Positions 42,974 through 52,622 of a stretch of DNA of 64,000 nt are shown one piece after another. Under the pieces are notes generated by a model. The model saw only the letters and a program-made list of their open reading frames with translations, searched no databases and was not told the DNA's origin. The stretch's first letter is position 1. Each line of letters starts with the position of its first letter. The position numbers and the translations under genes were made by a program. This DNA comes from RPQJ01 sp963748985. Lineage in GTDB: Bacteria; Pseudomonadota; Gammaproteobacteria; Steroidobacterales; Steroidobacteraceae. The stretch covers positions 14,408-78,407 of the forward strand of contig CAVVKQ010000003.1 in assembly GCA_963748985.1 (NCBI GenBank), read 5' to 3'.

Positions 42974-44061
42974 GCCGCCTCCCCTGCCGCCTGCATGCAG
43001 GCGTCGGCCAGGCGCTCGTCCGCGTCGACGATGGCGCTCGTGCGCGCCGCCACGGCCATGCGCGAGAGCAGTGGGCGTCCGGCCTCGAGCAACTTACGCA
43101 ACAGGGCGGCAAGCGAAATCGGGGTCAGGTCGCCTTCGGGTAGAAGCTTCGCGGCGCCTGCCTGCACGGCGTACTGCGCGTTGCGGGTCTGGTGGTCGTC
43201 AACGGCGGCCGGGAACGGCACGAGGATGGCAGGCACGCCGGCCGCCGCGAGTTCGCTCACTGTCAGTGCACCGGAGCGACACACGGCGAGGTCGGCCCAG
43301 CCGTAGGCGCTCGCCATGTCGTCGATGAAGGGTCGCACGTCGGCCTCGATGCCACGCGAGCGATACGCCTGCACGGTTTCTTCAAAATTGTGCTTACCCG
43401 TCTGGTGCAGCACTGCAGGACGCAGCGCGGCCGGCAATTCACCGATGGCCGCAGGCAGCACGGCGTTCAGACGCGCAGCACCCTGGCTGCCGCCGAAGAC
43501 CAGCAGGCGCACAGCGCCTTCGCGACCGGCGTAACGGCGCTCGGGCGGAGCGATGGCGACGATCTCCGGACGCACCGGGTTGCCGACGCGCTCGGCCCGC
43601 ACGCCGCTGCCGAAACTGTTCGGAAACCCTTCGAGCACGCGCTTGGCGAAGCGCGCCAGTACGCGATTGGTGAGGCCCGCGACGGCATTCTGCTCGTGCA
43701 CGACCAGCGGCCGGCCGAGCAACCATGCCGCGATGCCTCCCGGTCCGGACGCGAAACCGCCCGCACCAAGCACGACCCTGGGTTGATGCCTGCGGATCGC
43801 GCGCATCGCCTGATTGATGGCGACCAGCAGACGGAACGGAGCCGCCAGCAATGTCGCTGCACCCTTGCCACGGAGCCCGGTCACGCTGAGCCACTCGACC
43901 GGAATGCCTGCGGCTGGCACGAGTCGCGCCTCGATGCCTTGCTGCGTGCCGAGCCAGACGATGTCGTAGCCGCGGCGCTGCAACACGCGCGCGGTCGCGA
44001 GCGCCGGGAAGACGTGTCCGCCCGTGCCGCCCGCCATGACCAGTGCAACCTTGCGCGTCAT
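42970..44061 (-). CDS. murG: UDP-GlcNAc transferase MurG (lipid II synthesis)
   Basis: A 363-residue GT28 enzyme. It starts TRKVALVMAGGTGGHVFPALA (G-loop 1), then VVLGAGGFASGPGGIAAWLL, VHEQNAVAGLTNRVLARFA and the donor-binding LLVFGGSQGAARLN and CRSGALTVSELAAAGVPAILVPFP. It converts lipid I to lipid II on the inner face of the membrane. The start at 44061 overlaps the ftsW stop. Confidence 0.97.
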   Translation of the reverse strand: MTRKVALVMAGGTGGHVFPALATARVLQRRGYDIVWLGTQQGIEARLVPAAGIPVEWLSVTGLRGKGAATLLAAPFRLLVAINQAMRAIRRHQPRVVLGAGGFASGPGGIAAWLLGRPLVVHEQNAVAGLTNRVLARFAKRVLEGFPNSFGSGVRAERVGNPVRPEIVAIAPPERRYAGREGAVRLLVFGGSQGAARLNAVLPAAIGELPAALRPAVLHQTGKHNFEETVQAYRSRGIEADVRPFIDDMASAYGWADLAVCRSGALTVSELAAAGVPAILVPFPAAVDDHQTRNAQYAVQAGAAKLLPEGDLTPISLAALLRKLLEAGRPLLSRMAVAARTSAIVDADERLADACMQAAGEAA

Positions 44062-45254
44062 CTGCGACGGGCCTCGCGCGGTGCGACGCGTACGCGTCCA
44101 GTGGCCTGCGTATCGTGGTGGATGCGCAGCAGCACGCCGATCCAGCCGAGCGTCACGAGCATGCTGCTGCCGCCGTAGGACAACAGCGGCAGCGTGAGGC
44201 CCTTGGTCGGCAGCAGGCCCATGTTCACGCCGATGTTCACGAACGCCTGCAGGCCCAGCCAGATGCCGATGGCCGCGGCCACGTACGACTGGTACGCCTG
44301 CCCGGCCTGCGCGGCCTCGCGCGAGATCATGAGCGCGCGAGTCACGAGCAGCGCGAACAGTGCGACGACGACTATTACGCCGAGGAACCCGAACTCCTCC
44401 GCCAGCACGGCGAAAACAAAGTCCGTGTGGGCTTCGGGCAGGTAAAAGAGCTTCTGTACGCTCGCACCGAGACCGACACCGAGCCATTCGCCGCGGCCGA
44501 TCGCAATCAGCGACTGCACCAGCTGGAAGCCACTGTCGAACGGATCGCCCCAGGGATCGAGGAAGCCGGTCAGGCGGCGCAGCCGGTAAGGCGAGACGAC
44601 GGCGAGCGCCGCGAGGCCGACGGAGCCGATGACGACCGGTGCGAGCAGGTGCACAACGCGCGCGCCGGCCAGGAACAGCACCCCGAGGCCAGTCGCGAAC
44701 AGCACCGTGGCGGCACCGAAATCCGGCTCGCAGAGCAGCAGCACGGCGGCGGCCGCGAGCACACCGACCGGCACCATGAATGACTTGAAGTCGCTGCGCA
44801 GTTCGTCCGAGCGGCGCACGGCGTAGCTCGCGACGTACATCAGCAGCATCACGCGCGTCGCTTCGGACACCTGGAAGTTCATGAAGCCGAGCCGGATCCA
44901 GCGACGCGATCCGTTGACTTCGTAGCCGATGCCGGGAATCAGCACGGCGATGAGCAGCAGGAACGCGCCGCCCAGCAGGTACTTCGAATACTCGTCCCAG
45001 ATGCGCGTCGGCACGGCCAGCCCGACGCAGCCGGCCGCGAGGCCCAGCGCCACGTAGACCAGCTGGCGCGTGAAGTAATGGAACGCCGCACCCGTCTCCT
45101 TCTCGGAGATGCCAATCGACGCCGACGCGACCATGACCAGGCCGATCAGCAGCAGGGCGCACACGGTGCCGATGATCCAGGGATCCAGCAGCAGGCGGCG
45201 CGGCTGGCCACTCGAACGAGCGTAACTGTTGACGGTGGAAGCCGGCGCGCTCAT
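44058..45254 (-). CDS. ftsW: Peptidoglycan glycosyltransferase FtsW
   Basis: A 398-residue SEDS polymerase with about ten membrane helices. Visible landmarks are MVASASIGISEKETG, GSRRWIRLGFMNFQVSE, LLLCEPDFGAATV, the catalytic-loop region DPWGDPFDSGFQLVQSLIA, AHTDFVFAVLAEEFGF and PLLSYGGSS. It polymerises lipid II at the septum with FtsI. The start at 45254 was chosen just before the cytoplasmic tail. ATGA overlaps on both sides. Confidence 0.97.
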   Translation of the reverse strand: MSAPASTVNSYARSSGQPRRLLLDPWIIGTVCALLLIGLVMVASASIGISEKETGAAFHYFTRQLVYVALGLAAGCVGLAVPTRIWDEYSKYLLGGAFLLLIAVLIPGIGYEVNGSRRWIRLGFMNFQVSEATRVMLLMYVASYAVRRSDELRSDFKSFMVPVGVLAAAAVLLLCEPDFGAATVLFATGLGVLFLAGARVVHLLAPVVIGSVGLAALAVVSPYRLRRLTGFLDPWGDPFDSGFQLVQSLIAIGRGEWLGVGLGASVQKLFYLPEAHTDFVFAVLAEEFGFLGVIVVVALFALLVTRALMISREAAQAGQAYQSYVAAAIGIWLGLQAFVNIGVNMGLLPTKGLTLPLLSYGGSSMLVTLGWIGVLLRIHHDTQATGRVRVAPREARRR

Positions 45255-46606
45255 GCAGCGAGACTCCTGACGGCGGCGGCGAATTCGTCGCCGCGATGGA
45301 TGTAGTCGCGGAACATGTCGAGGCTCGCGCAAGCCGGCGAGAGCAGAACGGTGTCGCCCGGTTGCGCGACGGCTTGCGCCGCACGCACGGCCGCCGGCAT
45401 GCCGCTGGCGCGCTCTGTGGCGCAGACGTCGGCCAGCGCGGCTTCGAGCGCCGGGGCATCGCGGCCGATCAGCACGACGTGACGGACCTTGCCGCGGAAC
45501 GCATCCCGCAGCTCCGAGAAGTCCTGGTTCTTGCCATCGCCGCCGGCGATGACGATGAGCGGGCCGGCCAAGCCCCGTACGGCAGCGAGCGTCGCACCGA
45601 CGTTCGTGCCCTTCGAGTCGTTCACGTAGCGCACACCGCCGACATCGGCGACCCACTGCGAGCGATGCGGCAGGCCACCGAACGCGCAAAGCGCATCGAG
45701 CGCCGCAGCGACCGGCAGTTCGAGGGCTTCGGCCATCGCGAGCGCAGCCATCGCGTTCGCCGCGTTGTGCAGGCCCTGCAGCCGCATCGCCGCGAGCGGC
45801 AGCAACGGTTCACCCCGTCGCACGATCATCGGCGCAGGCGAGTGTTCCAGCGTGTAATCGGCATCGTGGGACACGAGACTGAACGACACCACGGACTGGC
45901 CCGGGCGCGGCATGCCGCGCACCGCCGGGTCATCGGCGTTGATCACGGCAACTTCGCAACCGTCGAAGATGCGGGCCTTCGCCGCGCCGTACGCCTCGAG
46001 ACTCGCGTACCGATCCATGTGATCGGGCGTGACGTTGAGTACGGTCGCAGTCACGGTACGGAGCGAGTGTGTCGTTTCGAGCTGAAAGCTCGACAGTTCA
46101 AGCACGTAGAGCTCGGGCGTGGGACGCTCGAGCAGGTCGAGTGCCGGTTCGCCGAGATTCCCGCCCGCCACCGCGCGCCGGCCACCGGCGTTCGCAAGCT
46201 CCGCCACGAGGGTTGTCACGGTGCTCTTGCCGTTCGTGCCAGTGATCGCGGCCATCGGCGCCCGCGCCTCACGGGCAAAGAGTTCGATGTCACCCACGAC
46301 CGGAAGCCCACGCTCGAGTGCTGCGCGCACGACCGGTTCCTGCAATGACAGGCCCGGCGAAATCACCACTTGCGCAACATCATCGAGCAGCGCCGAGTCG
46401 AACGCCCCCGCCCGCAGTTCAGCGGCCGGGACATTCGCGCGCAGCGCATCGACGCCCGGCGGATTCGCGCGCGTGTCCGCGACCCGCACCGCGAGACCCT
46501 TGCGGTCCAGGTAGCGTGCAGCCGACAGCCCGGTGCGACCGAGTCCCAGCACCAGGGCGCGGGTGCCGGCGGCAAGCGGAGCCAGTGGGTGGAGTGCCTC
46601 GGTCAT
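45251..46606 (-). CDS. murD: UDP-MurNAc-L-alanine--D-glutamate ligase
   Basis: 451 residues. Rossmann start ALVLGLGRTGLSAARYL, P-loop ITGTNGKSTVTTLVAE, LELSSFQLETTH, LNVTPDHMDRYAS and VNDSKGTNVGATLAAVRG, which carries the carbamylated-lysine-side and C-domain features. It adds D-Glu to the peptide stem. The start at 46606 overlaps the mraY stop by 4 bases. Confidence 0.97.
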   Translation of the reverse strand: MTEALHPLAPLAAGTRALVLGLGRTGLSAARYLDRKGLAVRVADTRANPPGVDALRANVPAAELRAGAFDSALLDDVAQVVISPGLSLQEPVVRAALERGLPVVGDIELFAREARAPMAAITGTNGKSTVTTLVAELANAGGRRAVAGGNLGEPALDLLERPTPELYVLELSSFQLETTHSLRTVTATVLNVTPDHMDRYASLEAYGAAKARIFDGCEVAVINADDPAVRGMPRPGQSVVSFSLVSHDADYTLEHSPAPMIVRRGEPLLPLAAMRLQGLHNAANAMAALAMAEALELPVAAALDALCAFGGLPHRSQWVADVGGVRYVNDSKGTNVGATLAAVRGLAGPLIVIAGGDGKNQDFSELRDAFRGKVRHVVLIGRDAPALEAALADVCATERASGMPAAVRAAQAVAQPGDTVLLSPACASLDMFRDYIHRGDEFAAAVRSLAA

Positions 46607-47685
46607 CGGAGCTTGAGCGTCGCGAGGCCGAGCAGCACGAGGATCACGGTGATGATCCAGAAGCGGACGATGACTTTCGGTTCGGCCCAGCCTTTGAGTT
46701 CGAAATGGTGGTGGATCGGCGCCATCCGGAAAATCCGCTTGCCGCGGAGCTTGAACGACCCGACCTGCAGGATCACCGACACCGTCTCCATGACGAACAC
46801 GCCGCCCATGATGAAGAGCACGATTTCCTGCCGGACGACGACGGCGATGACGCCGAGCGCGGCCCCGAGCGCCAGTGCGCCGATGTCTCCCATGAACACC
46901 TGCGCCGGATACGTGTTGAACCACAGGAACCCGAGGCCTGCGCCGAAGATCGCGGAGCAGATCACGAGCACCTCGCCCGCGCCGGCGAGGTACGGGATGC
47001 CGAGGTAGTTCGAAAACACGACGTTGCCCGACGCGTACGCGAACACGCCGAGCGCACCTGCGACGAGCACCGACGGCATGATCGCGAGGCCGTCGAGGCC
47101 GTCGGTCAGGTTGACCGCGTTACTCGAACCGACGATCACGAAGTACGTCAGCGGGATGAAAAGGACGCCGAGCGGGACGACGAAGTGCTTGAAGAAAGGC
47201 ACGTACAGCGTCGTGTCGGCGGGCGACTGCGCGGTGACGTACAGCACGATCGCGGCGCCGAGGCCGGCGAACGACTGCCAGAAGTACTTGTACCGCGCGA
47301 TCAACCCGCGCGAATTGCCGACGACGAGCTTGAGGTAGTCGTCCCAGAACCCGATCAGTCCGAAAGCGATGGTGACCAGCAGCACCACCCATACGAAACG
47401 ATTCGCGAGATCGGCCCACAGCAGCGTCGCAGCGACGATTGCCGCGAGGATCAACGCACCGCCCATCGTCGGCGTGCCGGCCTTGCTCAGGTGCGTCTGC
47501 GGACCGTCGGACCGCACGCGCTGGCCGACCTGGTATTCGGCAAGCCAGCGGATCATGCGCGGGCCGACCAGCAGCGAGATCGCAAGCGCCGTCAGTGCCG
47601 CGAGGATCGCCCGCAGGGTCAGGTACTGGAAGACGTGGAAGCCTGAGTAGTACTCGGCGAGCCAGGCGGCGACGTGGCGCAGCAT
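46603..47685 (-). CDS. mraY: Phospho-N-acetylmuramoyl-pentapeptide transferase MraY
   Basis: A 360-residue enzyme with about ten membrane helices. KAGTPTMGGALIL, GFWDDYLKLV (DD-x-x-K motif), NAVNLTDGLDGLAI, FMGDIGALALGAALG and MAPIHHHFELKGWAEPKVI are all intact. It attaches phospho-MurNAc-pentapeptide to undecaprenyl phosphate, giving lipid I. The murF stop TAG immediately precedes its ATG with no gap. Confidence 0.98.
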   Translation of the reverse strand: MLRHVAAWLAEYYSGFHVFQYLTLRAILAALTALAISLLVGPRMIRWLAEYQVGQRVRSDGPQTHLSKAGTPTMGGALILAAIVAATLLWADLANRFVWVVLLVTIAFGLIGFWDDYLKLVVGNSRGLIARYKYFWQSFAGLGAAIVLYVTAQSPADTTLYVPFFKHFVVPLGVLFIPLTYFVIVGSSNAVNLTDGLDGLAIMPSVLVAGALGVFAYASGNVVFSNYLGIPYLAGAGEVLVICSAIFGAGLGFLWFNTYPAQVFMGDIGALALGAALGVIAVVVRQEIVLFIMGGVFVMETVSVILQVGSFKLRGKRIFRMAPIHHHFELKGWAEPKVIVRFWIITVILVLLGLATLKLR

Positions 47686-49068
47686 CTAGTGTCCCCCCGC
47701 CTGCGCCGTGCCACCCGGTACCAGGGCAGCGGTCACGCGCTCGAGTCGATTCACGCGCGAACCCTTCACGTAGATCGTGAGACCGTCGTGCAGTTCGGGC
47801 AGCAGCGCTGCCAGCAGGGCATCCGTGCTCGCATGCCAGGAAGCGCCGGGACCGAACGATTCCACGGCTGGCTGCGAACCCGCGCCGACGGCGAGCAGCC
47901 GGGTGACGCCGCACTCGCGCGCGAGTGCGCCCATCTCCGCGTGCAGGTACGCACCTTCCTCGCCCAGCTCGGCCATCTCACCGAGGACGAGCCAGCGCTC
48001 GCCCGGCACGCCCGCCAGCGCTCGCAGGCCCACGCGCAGCGACCCGGGATTGGCGTTGTAAGCGTCGTCGATCAGGCGTGTGCCGTGCAGCGCCTGCTTG
48101 ACCTCGAGCCGACCCGCAACCGGCCGCATCGACTGCAGACCGCGCTGCACGGCGTCGAGACCTGCACCGGCCGCCATCGCAGCCGCCGCAGCGGCCAGCG
48201 CGTTCATGACATTGTGTTCGCCGGCGAGACCCAGCTCGATGGATCGTATGCCGGAGGTCGTGACCAGCTCGAATGTCGTCTCGAATCCCGTCGACCCGAG
48301 GTGGCTGCGCACGTCGCGAGCCGAGACATCGGCGCGTTCACGCAGGCCGAACGTGACGACGCGACCGGCGCGGCACGCGCGATCCCGCCAGAACGCGGCG
48401 AAGCGATCATCGGCGTTGATCACCGCCGTGCTGCCTGGCCCAAGCGCTTCGAACATCTCGCCCTTGCCCCTGGCGACGCCGTCGATACCGCCGAATCCCT
48501 CGAGGTGCGCCTGGCCTGCATTGATCACCAGGCCGACCGTCGGCTCGGCGATCGCGGCCAGGTGCGCGATTTCGCGCAGGTGATTTGCACCCATCTCGAC
48601 TACGGCGCAACGATGCGTGGTTTCGAGCCGGCAGAGCGTGAGCGGCACGCCGATGTGGTTGTTGAGATTGCCCTGCGTCACGAGACACGGACCGAGTTCG
48701 GCCAGGATCGCGCCGGTCATCTCCTTGACCGTCGTCTTGCCGTTGCTGCCGGTGATGCCGACCACGACGCCGGCGAACGAGCGGCGCCAGGCATTCGCGA
48801 ACGTGGCCAGGCCGGCGAGCGTGTCGGCGACGACGACCTGCGGCAACGGGCAATCGAACGGTCGGCTGACGATCGCGCCTGCCGCGCCCAGCTTTGCCGC
48901 ATCGGCCACGAAATCGTGGCCATCGAAGCGGTCGCCCCTGAGCGCGACGAACAGCGCGCCCGGCTCCAGTGCACGCGAGTCGCTGATGACGCGAGCAAAC
49001 GTCGCATTGGCGCCATGCAGCATGCCGCCGCTCACCCTGGCGAAGGTCGCGAGGTCGCGGCTGATCAT
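47686..49068 (-). CDS. murF: UDP-MurNAc-tripeptide--D-alanyl-D-alanine ligase
   Basis: 460 residues. VISDSRALEPGALFVALRGD (uracil-binding domain), P-loop GITGSNGKTTVKEMTGAIL, VVEMGANHLREIAHLA and DDAYNANPGSLRVGLRAL. It completes the pentapeptide using the DdlB product. It overlaps the murE stop by 4 bases. Confidence 0.97.
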   Translation of the reverse strand: MISRDLATFARVSGGMLHGANATFARVISDSRALEPGALFVALRGDRFDGHDFVADAAKLGAAGAIVSRPFDCPLPQVVVADTLAGLATFANAWRRSFAGVVVGITGSNGKTTVKEMTGAILAELGPCLVTQGNLNNHIGVPLTLCRLETTHRCAVVEMGANHLREIAHLAAIAEPTVGLVINAGQAHLEGFGGIDGVARGKGEMFEALGPGSTAVINADDRFAAFWRDRACRAGRVVTFGLRERADVSARDVRSHLGSTGFETTFELVTTSGIRSIELGLAGEHNVMNALAAAAAAMAAGAGLDAVQRGLQSMRPVAGRLEVKQALHGTRLIDDAYNANPGSLRVGLRALAGVPGERWLVLGEMAELGEEGAYLHAEMGALARECGVTRLLAVGAGSQPAVESFGPGASWHASTDALLAALLPELHDGLTIYVKGSRVNRLERVTAALVPGGTAQAGGH

Positions 49069-50594
49069 GCAGCGCCCCCGGACAGGCAGGCCTGCACCGT
49101 TTCGCGGTCGCTGAACGCACGCGTCTCGCCACCGACGATCTGGTAGTCCTCGTGGCCCTTGCCCGCGACGACCACGACGTCACCGGCCTCAGCCTCGGCG
49201 ATGGCCTGGCGGATGGCCTCGGCACGGTCGGGAACCACGTGCGCGGCTGCGGCGTCACGCATGCCGGCGAGAATCTGCGCGATGATCGCCGCCGATTCCT
49301 CGGTGCGCGGATTGTCGTCGGTGACGATCGCAACGTCAGCGCCGGCCTCGACGATGCCCCCCATCAGCGGACGCTTGCCGGGATCGCGGTCGCCGCCACA
49401 GCCGAACACGCAGATCAACCGGCCGCGCGCGTGGGCGCGGCACGCATCGAGCACTTTCGCGAGCGCGTCGGGCGAATGTGCGTAATCGACCAGGACCAGC
49501 GGTTGCGTGCCGCCGCCAAAGGACTCCATGCGTCCAGGCGGCGCGACGCACAATGCCAACGCGGCCAGCGCCTTCTGCAACGGCACGTTCCAGCCGAGCA
49601 GCACGCCGAGCACGGCGAGCAGGTTCTCCGCATTGAACTCGCCGACGAGACGCGAGCGCAGCAGGCCCGTGCCCCAGCTGGTTTCGACGTTGATCGTGAG
49701 ACCCGCCGCCGTCGCGCGCAGCTCCGAGACGCGGACCCAGCCCGTCCCGTGCTCGGCCCACACGTCGTTCGCCGTGGTGTAGACGATCCTCTCGAGCGCC
49801 GGATCGAGTCGCTCGACGAGTTCACGACCGAACGGGTCGCGCACGTTGATCACGGCGCAACGCAGGCCCGGCGTGTGGAACAGCCGCGACTTGGCCGCAC
49901 CGTAAGCCTCGAGCGTGCCGTGGTAGTCGAGATGGTCGCGCGTCAGGTTGGTGAAGACGGCGGTGTCGAAATTCACGCCAGCGACGCGGTCCTGGTCGAG
50001 CGCATGCGACGATACCTCGAGGCCGAGCGTCGACGCGCCTTCGTCGCGAGCCTCGGCAAGGCGGCGCTGCACCGTGACCGCATCAGGCGTGGTGAGCCCC
50101 GCCTCCCGCACCTTTCCGGGATGGCCGTGGCCCAACGTACCGACGTACCAGCCACGACGACCCAGGAAGTCCGACGCTTGTGCCAGCAGGAAGGCGGTGG
50201 TGGTCTTGCCGTTGGTGCCGGTGATGCCGGCGACGCGCAGGTCGGCCGATGGCCGACGAAAGAAGCGATCCGCGAGCTCGCCGACGTGACGGCTGAGGTG
50301 CGGGATGGCGATTGCTGCAACGCGCTCGGGCAGCACCGGCGGCTCGAGATCGGCGCCTGGCTCCCACAACACTGCAACCGCTCCGCGCTCGACGGCAGTC
50401 GCTGCATGCATGAGGCCGTGCGTCGTGCGGCCCGGGCATGCCAGGAACACGCAGCCCGGTGTCGCGGCGCGACTGTCCTGCACGAGATCCGTCACCTGCA
50501 GGCCGTGCGGTGCGGCGACGTCGAGACCCTCGAGCAGGCGGCCGAGCGTCATGTTGTAGCCGGAGCTCTGGTGGGTCTTGCCGAGTGCGTTCAT
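49065..50594 (-). CDS. murE: UDP-MurNAc-L-Ala-D-Glu--2,6-diaminopimelate ligase
   Basis: 509 residues. VQDSRAATPGCVFLACPG, P-loop GITGTNGKTTTAFLLA, LEVSSHALDQDRV, TNLTRDHLDYHG, and the specificity motif DDNPRTEE. Its DNPR identifies meso-diaminopimelate, not lysine, as the added residue, so the cell wall should be DAP-type as in other Gram-negatives. The start at 50594, 7 bases after the ftsI stop, is preferred over the internal Met at 50552. Confidence 0.96.
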   Translation of the reverse strand: MNALGKTHQSSGYNMTLGRLLEGLDVAAPHGLQVTDLVQDSRAATPGCVFLACPGRTTHGLMHAATAVERGAVAVLWEPGADLEPPVLPERVAAIAIPHLSRHVGELADRFFRRPSADLRVAGITGTNGKTTTAFLLAQASDFLGRRGWYVGTLGHGHPGKVREAGLTTPDAVTVQRRLAEARDEGASTLGLEVSSHALDQDRVAGVNFDTAVFTNLTRDHLDYHGTLEAYGAAKSRLFHTPGLRCAVINVRDPFGRELVERLDPALERIVYTTANDVWAEHGTGWVRVSELRATAAGLTINVETSWGTGLLRSRLVGEFNAENLLAVLGVLLGWNVPLQKALAALALCVAPPGRMESFGGGTQPLVLVDYAHSPDALAKVLDACRAHARGRLICVFGCGGDRDPGKRPLMGGIVEAGADVAIVTDDNPRTEESAAIIAQILAGMRDAAAAHVVPDRAEAIRQAIAEAEAGDVVVVAGKGHEDYQIVGGETRAFSDRETVQACLSGGAA

Positions 50595-50601
50595 CGCGCG
50601 C

Positions 50602-52350
50602 TCACCACGGATCCTGCGCCTGCACGAGGGTCGTGGCCGGCACGCGCTGCAAGTCGTCGGGAGGAATGGCGAGCAGGCGGAGCGCGCCGGACATCACCTC
50701 GGCGAACACTGGCGCTGCGACGTCACCGCCGTAGAACTTGCCGGCACTGGGCTCGTCGACAACCACGATCGCAGCGAGGCGCGGGTTGCTCGCCGGCACG
50801 ACGCCACCGAACACGGCCATGTACTTGGTCGAGTTGTAGCCGCCGTCTGCCGCCTTCCAGGAGGTGCCGGTCTTGCCGGACACCCGATAACCCATGACCG
50901 CGGCGCGACGGGCCGTACCGGCCTCGCTCACGACGCTCTCCATCATCTGCACGAGTTCGCGCGCAACTGCTTCGTCCATGATGCGCTCGCCTTCCGGCGG
51001 CACATCCACGCGGCGGAGACTCACCGGACGGCGCGTCCCACCGGCACCGAGCACGGCATAGGCCTGCGCGAGCTGCAGCGGCGTGACCGACAGGCCGTAG
51101 CCGTACGACATCGTTGCCTGGCCGATCGAGCGCCAGTGATCGTAGCCCGTGAGGATGCCGGCCGATTCGCCGGGAAAGCCCGAGCCGGTCACCGAGCCGA
51201 ACCCGAGGTCGCGCAGCGTCGACCACATTTCCTGCGGCTTCAACGTCAACGCAATCTTCACGATGCCGACGTTGCTCGACTTCTCGAGCACTGTGCGCAC
51301 GTCGATCGTGCCGAGATTGTGCTTGTCCTTGACCGTCTTGATGCCGACGCGCAGCGAGCCCGGTCCGGTTGCGATCAGCGTGTCCGAGTGAAAACGCCCG
51401 CTCTTCAGGCCGGCGGCGACCACGAACGGCTTGATGCTCGAGCCCGGCTCGAAGAAGTCGTTGGTAGCGCGATTGCGGTAGCGCGACGGCAGGTACTGCT
51501 CGCGGTCGTTCGGGTTGAACGCCGGCTGGTTAACCATGGCCAGCACTTCGCCGGTCTGGATGTCGAGCACGACGACCGAGCCGCCGTGCGCCGAGTTTTC
51601 CTGCACGGCCTGCTTGAGCGCGCGGTAGGCCAGGTACTGCACGCGCAAGTCGATGCTGGTGCGCAGGTCCTGGCCCGGGCGCGGCGCCTTGATGCGCTCG
51701 ATGTCCTCGATCGTGCGGCCTTCGCGGTCGCGCATCACGCGCTTGATGCCCGGCTCGCCGCCAAGCCACTGGTCGAACGCGAGTTCGAGTCCTTCCTGGC
51801 CCACGTCGTCGACGTTGGTGAAGCCGAGCAGATGGCCCGTCACTTCGCCCGCGGGGTAATAGCGACGGTATTCGCGCAGCGTGTCGACGCCGCCGATGCC
51901 GAGCGCCTTCACCTTCTCCGCATCGGCCGGGCGCATGTGGCGCACCAGGTAGACGAACTCACGGTCGAGGTTGCTGGTGACGCGCCGGGCGAGCCAGTTC
52001 TTGTCGCGGTCGAGCGCCTTGGCGAGCCTGGCGAATTCCTGCGGATGCTGCGCGAGCTTGCGCGGATCGGCCCAGACAGTATCGACCGGCGTGCTGACCG
52101 CGAGCGGCTCGCCGTTGCGGTCGATGATCATGCCGCGGTTCGCCGAGAGCTTTACGTCACGCAGGATGCGGGCATCGCCCTGCTTCGCCAGGAAGTCATG
52201 GTCGATGACCTGCAGGTAGATCGCACGCGCCAGCAGCGAAATCCCGCCCAGCGTCAGCAGCGCGCCCACGAGCCACAGGCGCCAGCCGCCGACCGCGGTC
52301 GCAGCCGCGTCGCGAGCGTGGTGATCGCGGAGCGACGAGCTGCGCCTCAT
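50602..52350 (-). CDS. ftsI: Septal transpeptidase FtsI (PBP3)
   Basis: 582 residues. Cytoplasmic tail, one membrane helix (about 22-46), the pedestal with RGMIIDRNGEPLAVSTP, and the transpeptidase domain with the active-site S304-x-x-K307 (EPGSSIKPF), S358-S-N and KTGTSWKA. It cross-links septal peptidoglycan and works with FtsW. It overlaps ftsL by 4 bases. Class B PBP of normal size. Confidence 0.97.
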   Translation of the reverse strand: MRRSSSLRDHHARDAAATAVGGWRLWLVGALLTLGGISLLARAIYLQVIDHDFLAKQGDARILRDVKLSANRGMIIDRNGEPLAVSTPVDTVWADPRKLAQHPQEFARLAKALDRDKNWLARRVTSNLDREFVYLVRHMRPADAEKVKALGIGGVDTLREYRRYYPAGEVTGHLLGFTNVDDVGQEGLELAFDQWLGGEPGIKRVMRDREGRTIEDIERIKAPRPGQDLRTSIDLRVQYLAYRALKQAVQENSAHGGSVVVLDIQTGEVLAMVNQPAFNPNDREQYLPSRYRNRATNDFFEPGSSIKPFVVAAGLKSGRFHSDTLIATGPGSLRVGIKTVKDKHNLGTIDVRTVLEKSSNVGIVKIALTLKPQEMWSTLRDLGFGSVTGSGFPGESAGILTGYDHWRSIGQATMSYGYGLSVTPLQLAQAYAVLGAGGTRRPVSLRRVDVPPEGERIMDEAVARELVQMMESVVSEAGTARRAAVMGYRVSGKTGTSWKAADGGYNSTKYMAVFGGVVPASNPRLAAIVVVDEPSAGKFYGGDVAAPVFAEVMSGALRLLAIPPDDLQRVPATTLVQAQDPW

Positions 52351-52622
52351 GGTTGCACGATGCGAAGCTCGGACGCCTGCGGCGTCACCATGCCGAGGTC
52401 ATCGCGCGCGACCCGTTCGACGCGGCCATGCGTGGCCCACGTGCTCTGTTCGAGCTGCAGCTGGCCCCACTCGATGTCGAGGTCGTCGCGTGTCGTCGTG
52501 AGCTTCTGCAACTCGCTGAAACGGTTGCGCGCTTCCTGCTTGCCGTAGACGACGCCGAGCGCGGACGCGAGCACCATCACCCACAACACTGCGATCACGA
52601 GCCGCCAATGCACCTGGCTCAT
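52347..52622 (-). CDS. ftsL: Cell division protein FtsL
   Basis: 91 residues: a short N-terminus, one membrane helix (RLVIAVLWVMVLASALGVV), then a coiled coil (RNRFSELQKLTTTRDDLDIE) and a GRVERVARDDLGM segment typical of FtsL. It recruits FtsW/FtsI with FtsB and FtsQ. 4-base overlaps on both sides. Confidence 0.94.
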   Translation of the reverse strand: MSQVHWRLVIAVLWVMVLASALGVVYGKQEARNRFSELQKLTTTRDDLDIEWGQLQLEQSTWATHGRVERVARDDLGMVTPQASELRIVQP